Shown: positions 8,346-18,552, numbered from the stretch's first letter. The stretch is DNA of 64,000 nucleotides from Pseudomonas petrae (GCF_021728295.1 NZ_JAKJXE010000012.1:62001-126000), one strand, 5' to 3'. The notes: generated from the letters alone by a model not told the origin. A program made the numbers and translations.

Positions 8346-9326
8346 GTGTTGAACCAGATTGAAGATCAAGGTCCGAGCGCTTCTACGCATTGTGGCGGAA
8401 AGGCTCGACCGACTATTGCCATCCTTATGTGTACATTCAACGGCGCCCGCTTTTTGAGGGAGCAACTCGACTCCTTCGAAGCACAGAGCTTCACAGACTG
8501 GGTTCTTTACATTTCTGATGACGGGTCGACAGACACAACGCTGCAAATCATCCATGAATATCAACACCGCTGGGGCACCAGGCGCCTCATTCGTCTCGAT
8601 GGCCCTCGTACCGGTTTCGCCCAAAATTTTCTCTCTCTGATTCGTCGGAATGAGATAGATGCGGACTACTTCGCCTTCAGTGACCAAGACGACATTTGGT
8701 TCAGCGACAAACTCGGCAGAGCCCTATCCGTTCTTCGAGATATGGCCCCAGACACACCAAACCTTTACTGCTCCAGGACCCGCCTGATCAATGACATAGG
8801 CGGTGTCATTGGACATTCGCCTCTGTTCGACAAGCCCCCTTCCTTCCGTAATGCCCTAGTCCAAAGCCTGGCCGGGGCCAACACGATGCTCATCAATGAC
8901 TCTGCTCGCCAGCTTATGGCGCAAGTGCCGCCGAGTACCTGCGTAGTCGCGCATGACTGGCTCACGTATCTCGTAGTAAGCGGGTGTGGCGGCGAAGTCC
9001 AATACGACGCTCAGCCCAGTCTGGACTACCGCCAGCACGGTAATAACCTGATCGGCTCACAGTCGACCTGGCGGGAGCGGGTCCGGAGATTGGGCGGTCT
9101 GTGGTCAGGGCAACGGCAGGCGTGGACTGACGCTAACCTTTATGTCCTGGAAATCATCAATGCGCCGCTGACGCTTGAGTCGCGGGCGACTTTGATGCAC
9201 TTCGAGCGAGGACGCAGCTTGCGCTTGCCGACCCGGCTGTACGAGATAAGGAAATCAGGGGTCTACCGGCAAACCCTTGCAGGCAGCTTGAGCTTGTACC
9301 TTGCTGCATGCATGGGAAAGGTGTGA
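8346..9326 (+). CDS. GT2 glycosyltransferase (rhamnosyltransferase-like)
   Basis: This 326-residue GT-A family 2 enzyme begins its domain at about 23 with ...TIAILMCTFNGARFL. It shows the nucleotide-binding DDGST motif and the metal-binding region FSDQDDIW, then a C-terminal LDYRQHGNN motif. These features occur in Pseudomonas and rhizobial O-antigen rhamnosyltransferases, so transfer of L-rhamnose from dTDP-L-rhamnose on the cytoplasmic face is likely but not proven. The start is GTG at 8346 (TTG at 8349 is an alternative) with no strong ribosome site. It is the first gene of the plus-strand cluster and resembles the glycosyltransferase at 28807-29763 in its motifs. Confidence 0.82.
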   Translation: MLNQIEDQGPSASTHCGGKARPTIAILMCTFNGARFLREQLDSFEAQSFTDWVLYISDDGSTDTTLQIIHEYQHRWGTRRLIRLDGPRTGFAQNFLSLIRRNEIDADYFAFSDQDDIWFSDKLGRALSVLRDMAPDTPNLYCSRTRLINDIGGVIGHSPLFDKPPSFRNALVQSLAGANTMLINDSARQLMAQVPPSTCVVAHDWLTYLVVSGCGGEVQYDAQPSLDYRQHGNNLIGSQSTWRERVRRLGGLWSGQRQAWTDANLYVLEIINAPLTLESRATLMHFERGRSLRLPTRLYEIRKSGVYRQTLAGSLSLYLAACMGKV

Positions 9327-9911
9327 CAAGTGTCGGAAATTTCCGAATTGCTACTGGCAGCTGAAATACTCTTGCAGGCGGAACGTTAAAACCTTACCTT
9401 CGCCAGCGTTTTGCTGGCACCAATAGGCCAAGAATCGCCCGGGCGGGCAGCGGTCGGCCCAGAGTCGTGATGTGATAATCTGCCGCCTGCAAGCCGCGTC
9501 ATCACACGCTGCGACTTACCCAAACAGCCCGATGTACAGAACAAGTGGTGCGCTTCGCGGTCTGACGGCCATGCACAAAACCAGCACAGGATAGAAAAAA
9601 ATCATTTGGCAAACCGTGATCACTTGGCCAGCGCACTCCGAAGCCCGTTCTGCAGAACACCTGCAATAACCGCTTTGTTGGATTGCATCGCAGGCTCTAG
9701 GACTAGACGCGATCCGGCACGGCCGCGACTTCTTATGCTCACTCACCGCGTGTGCCAAACAGCTCCGCCCTCATTGCGCGACGGCGTATCGAACGGGATC
9801 TTCAACGGCCCGTGCCGCTTGGCGCGCGGGGCGCATTTCGAGACAGTTTTTTATTTTCACCAGCGGAGCCGATAACCCCGGCCCTGGTCGTACATTGGAG
9901 ATACAAAAGCA
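9327..9911. other. 585-bp tract upstream of rmlC
   Basis: No intact gene is seen. On the minus strand, an ATG at 9605 opens a 29-codon frame (stop at 9516) that starts Met-Ile-Phe-Phe-Tyr-Pro and is strongly hydrophobic. It looks like the N-terminus of a membrane protein such as an EpsG/polymerase type, cut short. The right end should hold the promoter of the rmlC-wzm-wzt run. Confidence 0.35.
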
Positions 9912-10457
9912 ATGAGAGCCACCCCCCTCGCCATTCCGGACGTTGTCCTTTTCGAACCCAACGTCTTCGGTGATGAGCGCGGCTTCTTTTACGAAAGCTT
10001 CAACCAGAGGGTTTTCGAGGAGGCGGTCCGCCGTCCGGTAAGTTTCGTACAGGACAACCATTCCCGCTCGGTCAAGGGGGTGCTGCGTGGCCTGCATTAT
10101 CAAATTCAGCAAGCTCAGGGCAAGCTCGTTCGAGTCACTCAGGGGGAGGTGTTTGACGTCGCTGTGGACCTACGCCGCAGCTCCCCCACATTCGGTAAAT
10201 GGGTAGGCGTGCATCTGAGTGCGGCCAACCGCTCTCAACTCTGGATACCTGAGGGCTTCGCCCACGGTTTCGTTGTGCTTTCGGAAAGCGCAGAGTTCCT
10301 TTACAAAACCACTGACTATTGGGCGCCCGAGTACGAACGCAGCCTTGCCTGGGACGACCCTACCGTGGCGATTCAATGGCCGTACCTCGGTCAACCAACC
10401 TTATCGGCAAAAGACGCCGTCGCCGTGAATTTGCCTGAAGCTGAGGTGTTCCCATAG
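9912..10457 (+). CDS. rmlC: RmlC, dTDP-4-dehydrorhamnose 3,5-epimerase
   Basis: This 181-residue cupin enzyme has the normal RmlC length. It carries the characteristic N-terminal FEPNVFGDERGFFYESF, the catalytic histidine region LRGLHYQIQ and the later WIPEGFAHGF and KTTDYWAPEYER motifs. It epimerises dTDP-4-keto-6-deoxyglucose at C3 and C5, the third step to dTDP-L-rhamnose. A GGAG ribosome site precedes the ATG. Its partners rmlB, rmlD and rmlA are about 20 kb away on the other strand, which is unusual because the four genes are commonly together. Its stop codon shares one base with the GTG start of wzm. Confidence 0.95.
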   Translation: MRATPLAIPDVVLFEPNVFGDERGFFYESFNQRVFEEAVRRPVSFVQDNHSRSVKGVLRGLHYQIQQAQGKLVRVTQGEVFDVAVDLRRSSPTFGKWVGVHLSAANRSQLWIPEGFAHGFVVLSESAEFLYKTTDYWAPEYERSLAWDDPTVAIQWPYLGQPTLSAKDAVAVNLPEAEVFP

Positions 10458-11284
10458 TGAACCCTCATCTCAGTCCTTCAGCGGGGCCTGTCAGCCTCGC
10501 GATCAGCCTTTGGAAAAACAGATCGTTGATCTCGCAGATGACAAAGCGAGAGGTTATCGGGCGTTACCGTGGCTCCGTCATGGGACTGACGTGGTCGTTT
10601 TTCAACCCAATCCTGATGCTGGCCGTCTACACCTTCGTGTTCTCGGAGATTTTCAAATCGCGATGGGTAGGCGTTGATACTGGCAAGGGCGGCTTCGCGA
10701 TTCTGCTTTTTGTGGGGATGATCGTTCACGGTCTTTTTGCCGAATGCGCCAATCGCGCGCCTTCTCTCGTCATGAGCAACAGCAACTACGTCAAGAAGGT
10801 GGTATTTCCGCTAGAGATCCTGCCAGTTATCACTCTCGGCTCCGCGCTGTTCCATAGCTGCATTAGCCTGTTGGTTTTGCTGATCGCTCAACTCCTGATC
10901 GTGGGCACGCTGTCTTGGACCGCCTTACTGTTCCCTCTGATACTTGTACCCCTGATCCTTGCGACGCTGGGAATCAGCTGGCTACTGGCATCCTTAGGCG
11001 TTTACTTGAGAGACGTGGGCCATGTGATTACGGTCCTGACAACCGTCCTGCTGTTTCTTTCGCCTGTGCTTTATCCAGTGGCCGCACTCCCCGCCGCGTA
11101 CCAGCCATGGCTAAAGCTCAACCCGCTGACGTACATCATTGAGGAAAGCCGGAGCGTGCTGCTCTTTGGTAACTTGCCAGACTGGGGCAGCCTAGCCATC
11201 GCAATTGCTGTCGGTACGCTGATCGCAACTGTCGGTTTTTGGTTTTTCCAAAAAACACGCAAAGGATTCGCTGATGTCATCTGA
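10457..11284 (+). CDS. wzm: Wzm, O-antigen ABC exporter permease
   Basis: This 275-residue ABC-2 type permease has six predicted TM segments (first at about 50-70, last at about 248-268) and the N-terminal interfacial region LWKNRSLISQMTKREVIGRYRGS typical of polysaccharide exporters such as Wzm/KpsM. It should form the channel that moves a finished undecaprenyl-linked O-polysaccharide to the periplasm. The start is GTG overlapping the rmlC stop (10455-10457), and the 3' end overlaps wzt by 11 bp, so the genes are tightly coupled. Confidence 0.92.
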   Translation: MNPHLSPSAGPVSLAISLWKNRSLISQMTKREVIGRYRGSVMGLTWSFFNPILMLAVYTFVFSEIFKSRWVGVDTGKGGFAILLFVGMIVHGLFAECANRAPSLVMSNSNYVKKVVFPLEILPVITLGSALFHSCISLLVLLIAQLLIVGTLSWTALLFPLILVPLILATLGISWLLASLGVYLRDVGHVITVLTTVLLFLSPVLYPVAALPAAYQPWLKLNPLTYIIEESRSVLLFGNLPDWGSLAIAIAVGTLIATVGFWFFQKTRKGFADVI

Positions 11285-12623
11285 TGAATCGGTTATCAGC
11301 GTTCGGAACGTTTCCAAATGCTTTTACAGCTATGACAAACCTCACGATCGCTTGAAGCAGGCTATCGTCCCTAGATTCCAACGCTGGGCTGGCGACCAGA
11401 TCACTACTTATGGCAAAGAGTTCTGGGCGCTGCGAGACGTTAGTTTTGACGTTAGAAAAGGCGAAACCGTAGGTATCGTTGGCCGCAATGGCTCGGGGAA
11501 ATCCACGCTGCTGCAAATCATCTGCGGGACTCTGACGCCGACCTTAGGCGAAATCGAAACCCGGGGCCGCATCGCTGCACTTCTGGAGCTGGGTTCAGGC
11601 TTTAACCCCGAATTTACGGGCCGTGAAAATGTGTATCTGAACGCGGCTGTGCTCGGATTGACGCGCGATGAAGTGAATGAGCGCTTTGATGCCATCGCTG
11701 GCTTTGCAGATATCGGGGAATTTCTCGACCACCCTGTTAAAACTTACTCAAGCGGTATGGCGGTTCGGCTGGCGTTCGCTGTTCAGGCACAGGTTGACCC
11801 TGAAATCCTGGTGGTGGACGAGGCGTTATCCGTTGGCGACGCACGGTTTCAGGCTAAATGCTTCGAACGCCTCAGACAGCTGAAAGAAAACGGCACCAGC
11901 ATTCTGCTCGTTACCCACTCCAGCGAGCAGGTTGTGACGCACTGCAACCGCGCCATATTGCTCGAAAAAAGTCGTGTAGAGATGATTGGAAACTCACGTC
12001 CAGTCGTTAACCGGTATACCGATATTCTCTTCGGCCGAGAGAAACAGAGCGAAATTACATCAGTAGACAAAGAAGTTGAAGCGGGGTCGGCAGAGGCAAC
12101 TGAAATCCCGGCGGAGGATATCTTTCTGTCTCATGATCAGGACGTCTATAGCACCAGACCTGGCTATAACCAACATGAGTACCGCTGGGGCGATGGTGCA
12201 GCGATTATGACGGACTTTCACCTAAGCGCTGCTGGCACAGCCTATCCAAGCAGCGTTGAGCCAGGCGACGACGTCACGCTGACGCTGGCATTCCGTTTTA
12301 GCCGGCAAATCATCAATCCCATATTAGGTTTCACGATCAAGACCAAAGAAGGCGTTACGGTCTACGGCACTAACTCTTATCTACTTGATTGCCAAGAAGC
12401 TAGAGACATGGGTGGAGCCGGCGCTCGAGTGCGCGCGCGACTGCAGTTCAAAAACAGACTCGCCACCGGAGATTATTTTATATCTATCGGTCTCGCCTCC
12501 AGAGAAGGCGAAGAAATTGTTCCTCATGACCGTCGATACGACTCCATTCACTTTGTCGTTGAGCCAACGCCCAGACTTTTGGGCCTGATCGATCTAGCTC
12601 TCACCATGGAAATCACCCGGTAA
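11274..12623 (+). CDS. wzt: Wzt, O-antigen ABC exporter ATPase with carbohydrate-binding tail
   Basis: This 449-residue protein has an ATPase domain (about 1-245) with Walker A GRNGSGKST, signature YSSGM and Walker B EILVVDEAL. It is followed by a linker and a C-terminal beta-rich domain (about 290-445) of the Wzt_C type. In the studied E. coli O8/O9a systems the Wzt tail recognises the modified non-reducing end of the finished chain, so export occurs only after termination. The presence of this tail therefore predicts a terminal modification here. The candidate enzyme for that modification is encoded by the next gene, 7 bp downstream. Confidence 0.93.
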   Translation: MSSDESVISVRNVSKCFYSYDKPHDRLKQAIVPRFQRWAGDQITTYGKEFWALRDVSFDVRKGETVGIVGRNGSGKSTLLQIICGTLTPTLGEIETRGRIAALLELGSGFNPEFTGRENVYLNAAVLGLTRDEVNERFDAIAGFADIGEFLDHPVKTYSSGMAVRLAFAVQAQVDPEILVVDEALSVGDARFQAKCFERLRQLKENGTSILLVTHSSEQVVTHCNRAILLEKSRVEMIGNSRPVVNRYTDILFGREKQSEITSVDKEVEAGSAEATEIPAEDIFLSHDQDVYSTRPGYNQHEYRWGDGAAIMTDFHLSAAGTAYPSSVEPGDDVTLTLAFRFSRQIINPILGFTIKTKEGVTVYGTNSYLLDCQEARDMGGAGARVRARLQFKNRLATGDYFISIGLASREGEEIVPHDRRYDSIHFVVEPTPRLLGLIDLALTMEITR

Positions 12624-12630
12624 GCCCACG

Positions 12631-15600
12631 ATGCATACACTAGAACAATATGGTTATACCAAAGACAGCGCTACTGGCGTGTGGGTGCGCTCTGATTTCC
12701 AAGGGATTGCCTACAGCGACGGCGATGATGCTGAAACGGAGTTAGCGAAGATCATTCGCGAAGCTGATGACGTTTCGGTCTTATCCGATGAATTACCGCA
12801 GTACTGCACTGATTGGGCAAAGCTCTACCATCTAAGCGCCACGCGGGGAAACATTCTTCGTCCATTCGAGCACGTGCTCGAAGGTCGTGTTCTGGAAATC
12901 GGCGCAGGCTGCGGAGCCATTAGCCGTTATCTGGGTGAATGTGGAGCCGACCTGCTTTGCCTGGAAGGGAGCCCGCGCAGAGCAGCCATAGCGGCAAGTC
13001 GGACACGTGACTTGCCCAATGTGACCGTACTCGCCGAACGCTTTGACGACTTCAAGGTAGAGGAAAAATTCGACGTAGTGACCCTAATCGGGGTCCTTGA
13101 ATACGCGAGCATGTTCAGCAGCGCGCCAGATCCGGCGCTCGCTATGTTGATGCGGATCAAGGAGTTGTTGAAGCCTGACGGTCATCTTTTCATCGCCATT
13201 GAAAATCAGCTGGGTCTGAAATATTTCGCAGGCGCTCCAGAAGACCATGTTGGCGTGACCATGTACGGTATTGAAGGCCGTTATGAACATGGTCAACCAA
13301 AGACCTTCGGCAAAAACGAACTTGAAAGGCTTATCGCGTCAGCCGGGTTCGCAACGTCAGAGTTTCTGGCTCCAAGTCCTGACTACAAGCTACCTAATTC
13401 GATCATTACCGAGTCCGGCTTCGAGTGCACTGGCTTTGACGCAGCCGCACTAGCTTGGCAGAACGTGAAGAAAGACCCCCAACTGCCGGAAGCAACCACA
13501 TTCAACCTTGAAAAAGCTTGGCCTGTAGTCGTTAACAATCGACTGGGCATGGACCTTGCGAATTCGTTCCTGGTTGTCGCTGCCTGCCAAACGAGCGAGC
13601 CGTTGGCGAAGAACATTCTCGCTTATCACTACAGCACCGGCAGGAGGACCCGTTATTGCAAGGAATCACTATTCGTCAACACACCGGAGGGCATCCAGGT
13701 CGAGTACAGGAAACTGGGCAAGGCTGGGAACCATCCAGTTGAAGAAGAGCCGGGGAATTCCTTCAGATACGTGCTGCCCAGGATCGATACCTATGTAAGT
13801 GGCAAGGTTCTGAGCCTTGAGTTTCTGGACATCGCCGCACGCCGAGACTGGAACATCGAGAGTTTCGTGCCGTTTTTGAATGAATATATCCTCGCGCTCA
13901 AAAGCCTGCTCGCAGATGATGGAGCCAGCCAGGACCTAAGCACCGTACATTCCGTGCTTCCAGGAAAATATATAGATGCGGTCCCACAAAACATTGTCAT
14001 CACCGCGGACGGCACTCCACAGCTGATCGACGTCGAATGGGAAATGATGGACGGCGTGGAACTTGGCCATCTGTTGATGCGCGCGCTTTTGTTGCTTATG
14101 GCAGCCGCCAACCCTTTCTACCCAAGCGCAGCATCGTTCAGCAGGCAAGAATTTGTCACCCAGTTACTAGCAAGCGCCGGGCTGAACATCGAATCGGAAG
14201 ACTGTGAACGATACATCGCTATGGAAGCTGTGTTTCAAGAGAAAGTGACGGGAGCCAAGGCCGACCAGTTTCTGAACTGGGCGCCCGAAGCCCAGATTCA
14301 CAAGGTGGGTGGAGCGAAAGAAGCGCCACCTACATCTGCGACCTTATACATCAGCGACGATGACGGTGATTTTTCAGAGCAGTCGGCGTTTCACCAAAAA
14401 GTAGAGTACGGGAAGCAGCGCGTCAGATTCTCCCTTCCGCACCAGCTGTCAGCATCCGGGAAGCTACGTTTCGACCCAGTGAATCAGCGGCAAGGGTTTT
14501 CCATTGATGCCATCACGGTATACTCTCGCTCCAAACCGGTCTGGGAATGGCAGGGTGACATCAAGGAACCGCTTGTCGCTAGGTTCGCTATAAAGATTGC
14601 CCAGGTCGGCGATGACACGCTTTATCTAGCGCTAAGTGACGACCCTAGCATAGCGCTTCCCCTCAACGGGGAAACGCTCCAGGGCACCGACTCGCTTGAG
14701 CTGGAAGTAAGCCTCACTATATTCACGGAAGAGCAGCTGGCTCACGAGATCAATGTGCTGAATGAATCTGGACTCCTCGGTCCACACGCAGACTTGCAAA
14801 GCAAACTCGACCTCATCGTCGGCTCGAACAAAGAAATCGCAGATGCCCTGGAGTTTGTAAAAGCCTCAGTGAGCAGCACCGGCACCATAAGCGAGCTGAA
14901 CCAATCGCTGCTCGAGAAGGAAAGAAAACTACGCGAGCTGAATGATGAGCGTCAGCGGATGGTTCAGGAGCACGAATCGCAGATTCAGGTGCTGACTGAT
15001 CAAAAGCACCTGGAGTTACAGGCCAAGGACCTGCAGGTACAAGAGCTAATCGGCTCGAAAGCTTTGGACAATGCCAATTCAGAGGAGGAGCGTCTTCAAA
15101 TCATCGAAACGCTGAGCGACCAAATCACTCTGAAGGATGAAGCGCTTCAAGCCACCCTGGATAAATGGCAGGAATCGCTTTCCGAAAAAGACGTTCACAT
15201 CCGAAATCTGGAAGAGCAGCTTCGCGTACAGCAGGTCGAGAAAGACACACATATCCATAATCTCAACCTGCACCTTATAGCCATCCAGTCGTCTGCGAGC
15301 TGGAAAGCAATGGGCCCTGCCCGCAAAGCCAAGAGAATCGCTCGTCGCCTGAAGAAAGCGACCTCTCTTTTGCCTTCTGTCATACGTCGGGGCGGCGGAT
15401 TGAAAAATACAATCCGCAAGGCCATTGCCGTTTGGCGCCAGCAGGGCACCGCAGGACTGATAGCCCGAGTCCGCTGGGTGGCAGGAGCGAGCAATTTTGA
15501 ATTCGTGGGTCAGGAGACCCGCGAGGTTCTGAACCGTCATGACTATTCGACTTGGGTTAAGTACTACGACACCATCGATGATAATGCTCGCTGGAGGATC

Positions 15601-17244
15601 AGTGAGGAAATCCGTAAGTGGAAGTCTAGACCGCTGATCTCGATTATCATGCCTGTGTATAACCCTCCGCTCTCTATGTTACGTGAGGCCGTCGACAGCA
15701 TCAGCTCGCAGTTGTACAAAGAGTGGGAGCTGTGCATCGCTGACGACGCATCATCTGATCCTGAGGTCATTGCGTATCTCAAAGCTTTGCAGAAGCAGGA
15801 TCGGCGCTTCAAAGTGGTGTTCCGCAACGAAAACGGTCACATCTCCAATGCCAGCAATTCCGCATTGGAGATGGCATCAGGTAGCTTCATCGCGCTGATG
15901 GACAACGACGACTTGCTTCCGGAAAACGCGCTCTATTGGGTAGCGCGAGCCATTCACGACAATCCTGATGTCGGGCTCATCTACTCCGATGAAGACAAGA
16001 TCGACAATTCGGGCCAGCGTAGTTCGCCTTACTTCAAGTCTGACTGGAATGAGTTCCTGTTCCGCTCGCAAAATATGGTTTGCCACTTGGGCGTTTATAA
16101 GCTCGATTTGGTGAAGCACGTAGGCGGGTTCCGCCCAGGCTTTGAAGGCGCACAGGATTACGATCTCGCTTTGCGTTGCGCAGAGCATTTGCAGCGTGAC
16201 CAGATCGTTCACATCCCTCGAGTCCTCTACCACTGGCGGATTCACGCTGGCAGCACAGCCCTCGGAGGCGGTGAAAAGCCATACGCAGCATTGGCCGGTG
16301 TGAAGGCGCTGGATGAGCATCTGCAACGCAAAGGCAACATCGGTATCACCGAGCTCCTTCCGATGGGCATGTATCGCGTGCGCTATACGCAGCCTACCGT
16401 AGCCCCGCTAGTTTCGTTGATTATCCCTACGCGTAACGCATATGCGCTCGTCAAGCAGTGCATCGACAGCATCGAACAATTAACGACGTATCCTAATTAC
16501 GAGATCATTCTCATCGATAACGGATCTGACGATCCGGTGTCGCTGGAGTACTTCACGAAGCTTGATCAGCAGGAAAACATCCGCGTAATGCGTGATGACG
16601 GCCCGTTCAATTACTCAGCGCTCAATAATAAGGCTGTAGAGCTGGCACGCGGTGAGCTGGTCGGACTTGTGAATAATGATATTGAAGTCATCACCCCTGA
16701 ATGGCTTGATGAGATGGTGTCAATCGCTCTTCAACCCAATGTAGGCGCGGTGGGTGCACGTCTCTGGTACCCCGACAACCGTTTGCAGCACGGTGGTGTG
16801 GTCGTAGGCGTTGGCGGAGTGGCTGGCCACTCTCATAAGTATCTGCCGAAGGGTGATTATGGTTACTTCTGCCGGGCGTCGCTCATTCAGGAGTTTTCCG
16901 CCGTCACTGCAGCCTGTCTGATCATCAAAAAATCAATCTTCGAGCAGGTCAACGGTCTGGATGAGGAAAACCTCAAGATCGCCTTCAATGATGTTGATTT
17001 TTGCCTACGGGTGCAGGAGGCGGGCTACATCAACGTCTGGACCCCTTTCGCTGAGTTGTACCATCACGAGTCAGCAACCCGAGGCCTGGAAGATACGCCC
17101 GAGAAGAAAGAGCGGTTTTCCAAAGAGGTGCTGCACATTCAGGCGCGCTGGCCCAAAATTCAGGAAGACTACACGTACAATCCAAATCTTACACTTGATC
17201 ACGAGGACTTCGGCTTGGCGTGGCCTCCGAGAGTCAAGATATAA
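12631..17244 (+). CDS. 1,537-residue fusion: methyltransferase, kinase-like domain, coiled coil, two GT2 domains
   Basis: The domains visible in order are as follows. A class I SAM methyltransferase (about 70-250) has motif I VLEIGAGCGAISRYL (87-101). A kinase-like region (about 325-500) has a loop D449-x4-N454 and D467 in LIDVEWE, matching the catalytic Asp/Asn and metal Asp pattern of APH-type kinases. A beta-rich stretch (about 565-700) precedes a heptad-rich coiled coil (about 735-885). A GT2 domain (1002-1240) has ADDAS, DNDD and QDYDLALR. A second GT2 domain (1261-1510) has IDNGSDD, NNDIEV and FNDVDFCLR. By analogy with WbdD of E. coli O9a, the first half could cap the chain and the coiled coil could set its length, while the GT2 domains extend the rhamnan. 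All of this is inference from architecture. The kinase call is the least certain. Confidence 0.85.
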   Translation: MHTLEQYGYTKDSATGVWVRSDFQGIAYSDGDDAETELAKIIREADDVSVLSDELPQYCTDWAKLYHLSATRGNILRPFEHVLEGRVLEIGAGCGAISRYLGECGADLLCLEGSPRRAAIAASRTRDLPNVTVLAERFDDFKVEEKFDVVTLIGVLEYASMFSSAPDPALAMLMRIKELLKPDGHLFIAIENQLGLKYFAGAPEDHVGVTMYGIEGRYEHGQPKTFGKNELERLIASAGFATSEFLAPSPDYKLPNSIITESGFECTGFDAAALAWQNVKKDPQLPEATTFNLEKAWPVVVNNRLGMDLANSFLVVAACQTSEPLAKNILAYHYSTGRRTRYCKESLFVNTPEGIQVEYRKLGKAGNHPVEEEPGNSFRYVLPRIDTYVSGKVLSLEFLDIAARRDWNIESFVPFLNEYILALKSLLADDGASQDLSTVHSVLPGKYIDAVPQNIVITADGTPQLIDVEWEMMDGVELGHLLMRALLLLMAAANPFYPSAASFSRQEFVTQLLASAGLNIESEDCERYIAMEAVFQEKVTGAKADQFLNWAPEAQIHKVGGAKEAPPTSATLYISDDDGDFSEQSAFHQKVEYGKQRVRFSLPHQLSASGKLRFDPVNQRQGFSIDAITVYSRSKPVWEWQGDIKEPLVARFAIKIAQVGDDTLYLALSDDPSIALPLNGETLQGTDSLELEVSLTIFTEEQLAHEINVLNESGLLGPHADLQSKLDLIVGSNKEIADALEFVKASVSSTGTISELNQSLLEKERKLRELNDERQRMVQEHESQIQVLTDQKHLELQAKDLQVQELIGSKALDNANSEEERLQIIETLSDQITLKDEALQATLDKWQESLSEKDVHIRNLEEQLRVQQVEKDTHIHNLNLHLIAIQSSASWKAMGPARKAKRIARRLKKATSLLPSVIRRGGGLKNTIRKAIAVWRQQGTAGLIARVRWVAGASNFEFVGQETREVLNRHDYSTWVKYYDTIDDNARWRISEEIRKWKSRPLISIIMPVYNPPLSMLREAVDSISSQLYKEWELCIADDASSDPEVIAYLKALQKQDRRFKVVFRNENGHISNASNSALEMASGSFIALMDNDDLLPENALYWVARAIHDNPDVGLIYSDEDKIDNSGQRSSPYFKSDWNEFLFRSQNMVCHLGVYKLDLVKHVGGFRPGFEGAQDYDLALRCAEHLQRDQIVHIPRVLYHWRIHAGSTALGGGEKPYAALAGVKALDEHLQRKGNIGITELLPMGMYRVRYTQPTVAPLVSLIIPTRNAYALVKQCIDSIEQLTTYPNYEIILIDNGSDDPVSLEYFTKLDQQENIRVMRDDGPFNYSALNNKAVELARGELVGLVNNDIEVITPEWLDEMVSIALQPNVGAVGARLWYPDNRLQHGGVVVGVGGVAGHSHKYLPKGDYGYFCRASLIQEFSAVTAACLIIKKSIFEQVNGLDEENLKIAFNDVDFCLRVQEAGYINVWTPFAELYHHESATRGLEDTPEKKERFSKEVLHIQARWPKIQEDYTYNPNLTLDHEDFGLAWPPRVKI

Positions 17245-17277
17245 ATAAAGATTTTCAAACTTTACAGGGCTTCTATA

Positions 17278-18552
17278 GTGCTTCAGTCACAGATGACCGA
17301 CAGTTCCCCTGGACTAAATGACTTCCGCTGCCAGCTTTTGCTGGCGGCATTTTATTTAATCTTGGTTTGTGCTTGGTCGATAGGGATCGCATTCAATGGC
17401 GCACCTGATGAATCGACTCATTTTTTCCTGTTGGAATTTTTGAATAAATTCCACACGCTACCGTCCGCCGTGGAGCCTCGAGAGCCGTTGCTTGGTTTGA
17501 TTTCAGGGCGGACATGGCAACCCGGCGAATTCTGGTATCACGGGCTTCCTTTCCCGCACGTGCTAGGTGCCTGGATCACGACAAAAATCAGCGCGTGGTT
17601 TCTGCCTGCCGACGTACTCTACATAGGGGCTAGGAGTTTCAACTGGATCTTGGGTGGGGTTTTCATTACTTCACTGTTTCGCACTGCGCGCTCCCTTGGT
17701 TCTCCTCTTCTAATTTCGGCGTTAATCGCGACCTGCATTTCACTAATACCACAAGTGACCTTTGTATTTTCGTACTTCAACAGCGACGCCTATGGGCTGA
17801 CCAGCATTGCCCTTTTATTGAGCACATCGGTTAGTTTCATAAATTCACCGACGCGGAAAAGGGCGCTCTACCTAGGCCTCGCCATCGGGATGATGCTGAT
17901 GACAAAACTATATTTTTTACCGGCACTTGTATTTGTGGTGGTTAATCTCTTGACTAACAGAGCATTCAAAAATGAGCGCCTGTTTGTGCACTTACCTACA
18001 TCGATTATTGCTGCCAGCGTGGTAGCAGCCCCGATGCTGCTGCTTGTTTATTCAAGCTATGGAGAGATATCGGGGGTCTCTGGGCAGATCGACTTCGTAA
18101 AAATGCATAAGACCAATCCTGCAGCAGGCTTTGGCACCTGCTATATTTTTTGCGGAGGTCAAACGCTCAATTACAGCAACCTACTCCCCTGGCTGGGCTT
18201 GACACTCAGAAGCTATTTCTCTGTTACAGGGTGGATGAATATTTTTATTCCCAGTGTTTACTACACTCTGGCCGCCTCAATATTCTTACTGGCAGTGTTA
18301 GCCTCGCTGTACCAAGCCACGCGAATGGCAAAGTCAGAGTCAAGTAAAGACATGGTGGTGAACTTCATCCTCCCGGTCGTCATGATTTTGGGACTGTATC
18401 CAGCCATGATCCTCTTGAGCCTCATTGCGTCGCAGAACTCTCTTCCACAGCCTCAAGGTAGATACCTGTTTGTCACCATTCCTTTCCTCGCCTTCCTGTT
18501 ATCCATAACGACCCAACGCATACTGGAGAGGAAAGACAATGAGCATGCGTAG
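17278..18552 (+). CDS. DUF2142 polytopic membrane protein (GT-C-like)
   Basis: This 424-residue protein has about ten TM helices. It carries the DUF2142 hallmarks: an acidic pair in the first periplasmic loop (Asp44-Glu45 in GAPDESTHFF) and the late motif PQPQGRYLFVTIPF. The acidic loop motif resembles GT-C glycosyltransferases that use polyprenyl-phosphate sugars on the periplasmic side, and DUF2142 genes are common in surface-polysaccharide clusters. A sugar-transfer role is likely but unproven. The start is GTG at 17278, with an ATG at 17293 as the alternative. The 3' end overlaps the next gene by 14 bp. It is more AT-rich than its left neighbours. Confidence 0.72.
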   Translation: MLQSQMTDSSPGLNDFRCQLLLAAFYLILVCAWSIGIAFNGAPDESTHFFLLEFLNKFHTLPSAVEPREPLLGLISGRTWQPGEFWYHGLPFPHVLGAWITTKISAWFLPADVLYIGARSFNWILGGVFITSLFRTARSLGSPLLISALIATCISLIPQVTFVFSYFNSDAYGLTSIALLLSTSVSFINSPTRKRALYLGLAIGMMLMTKLYFLPALVFVVVNLLTNRAFKNERLFVHLPTSIIAASVVAAPMLLLVYSSYGEISGVSGQIDFVKMHKTNPAAGFGTCYIFCGGQTLNYSNLLPWLGLTLRSYFSVTGWMNIFIPSVYYTLAASIFLLAVLASLYQATRMAKSESSKDMVVNFILPVVMILGLYPAMILLSLIASQNSLPQPQGRYLFVTIPFLAFLLSITTQRILERKDNEHA

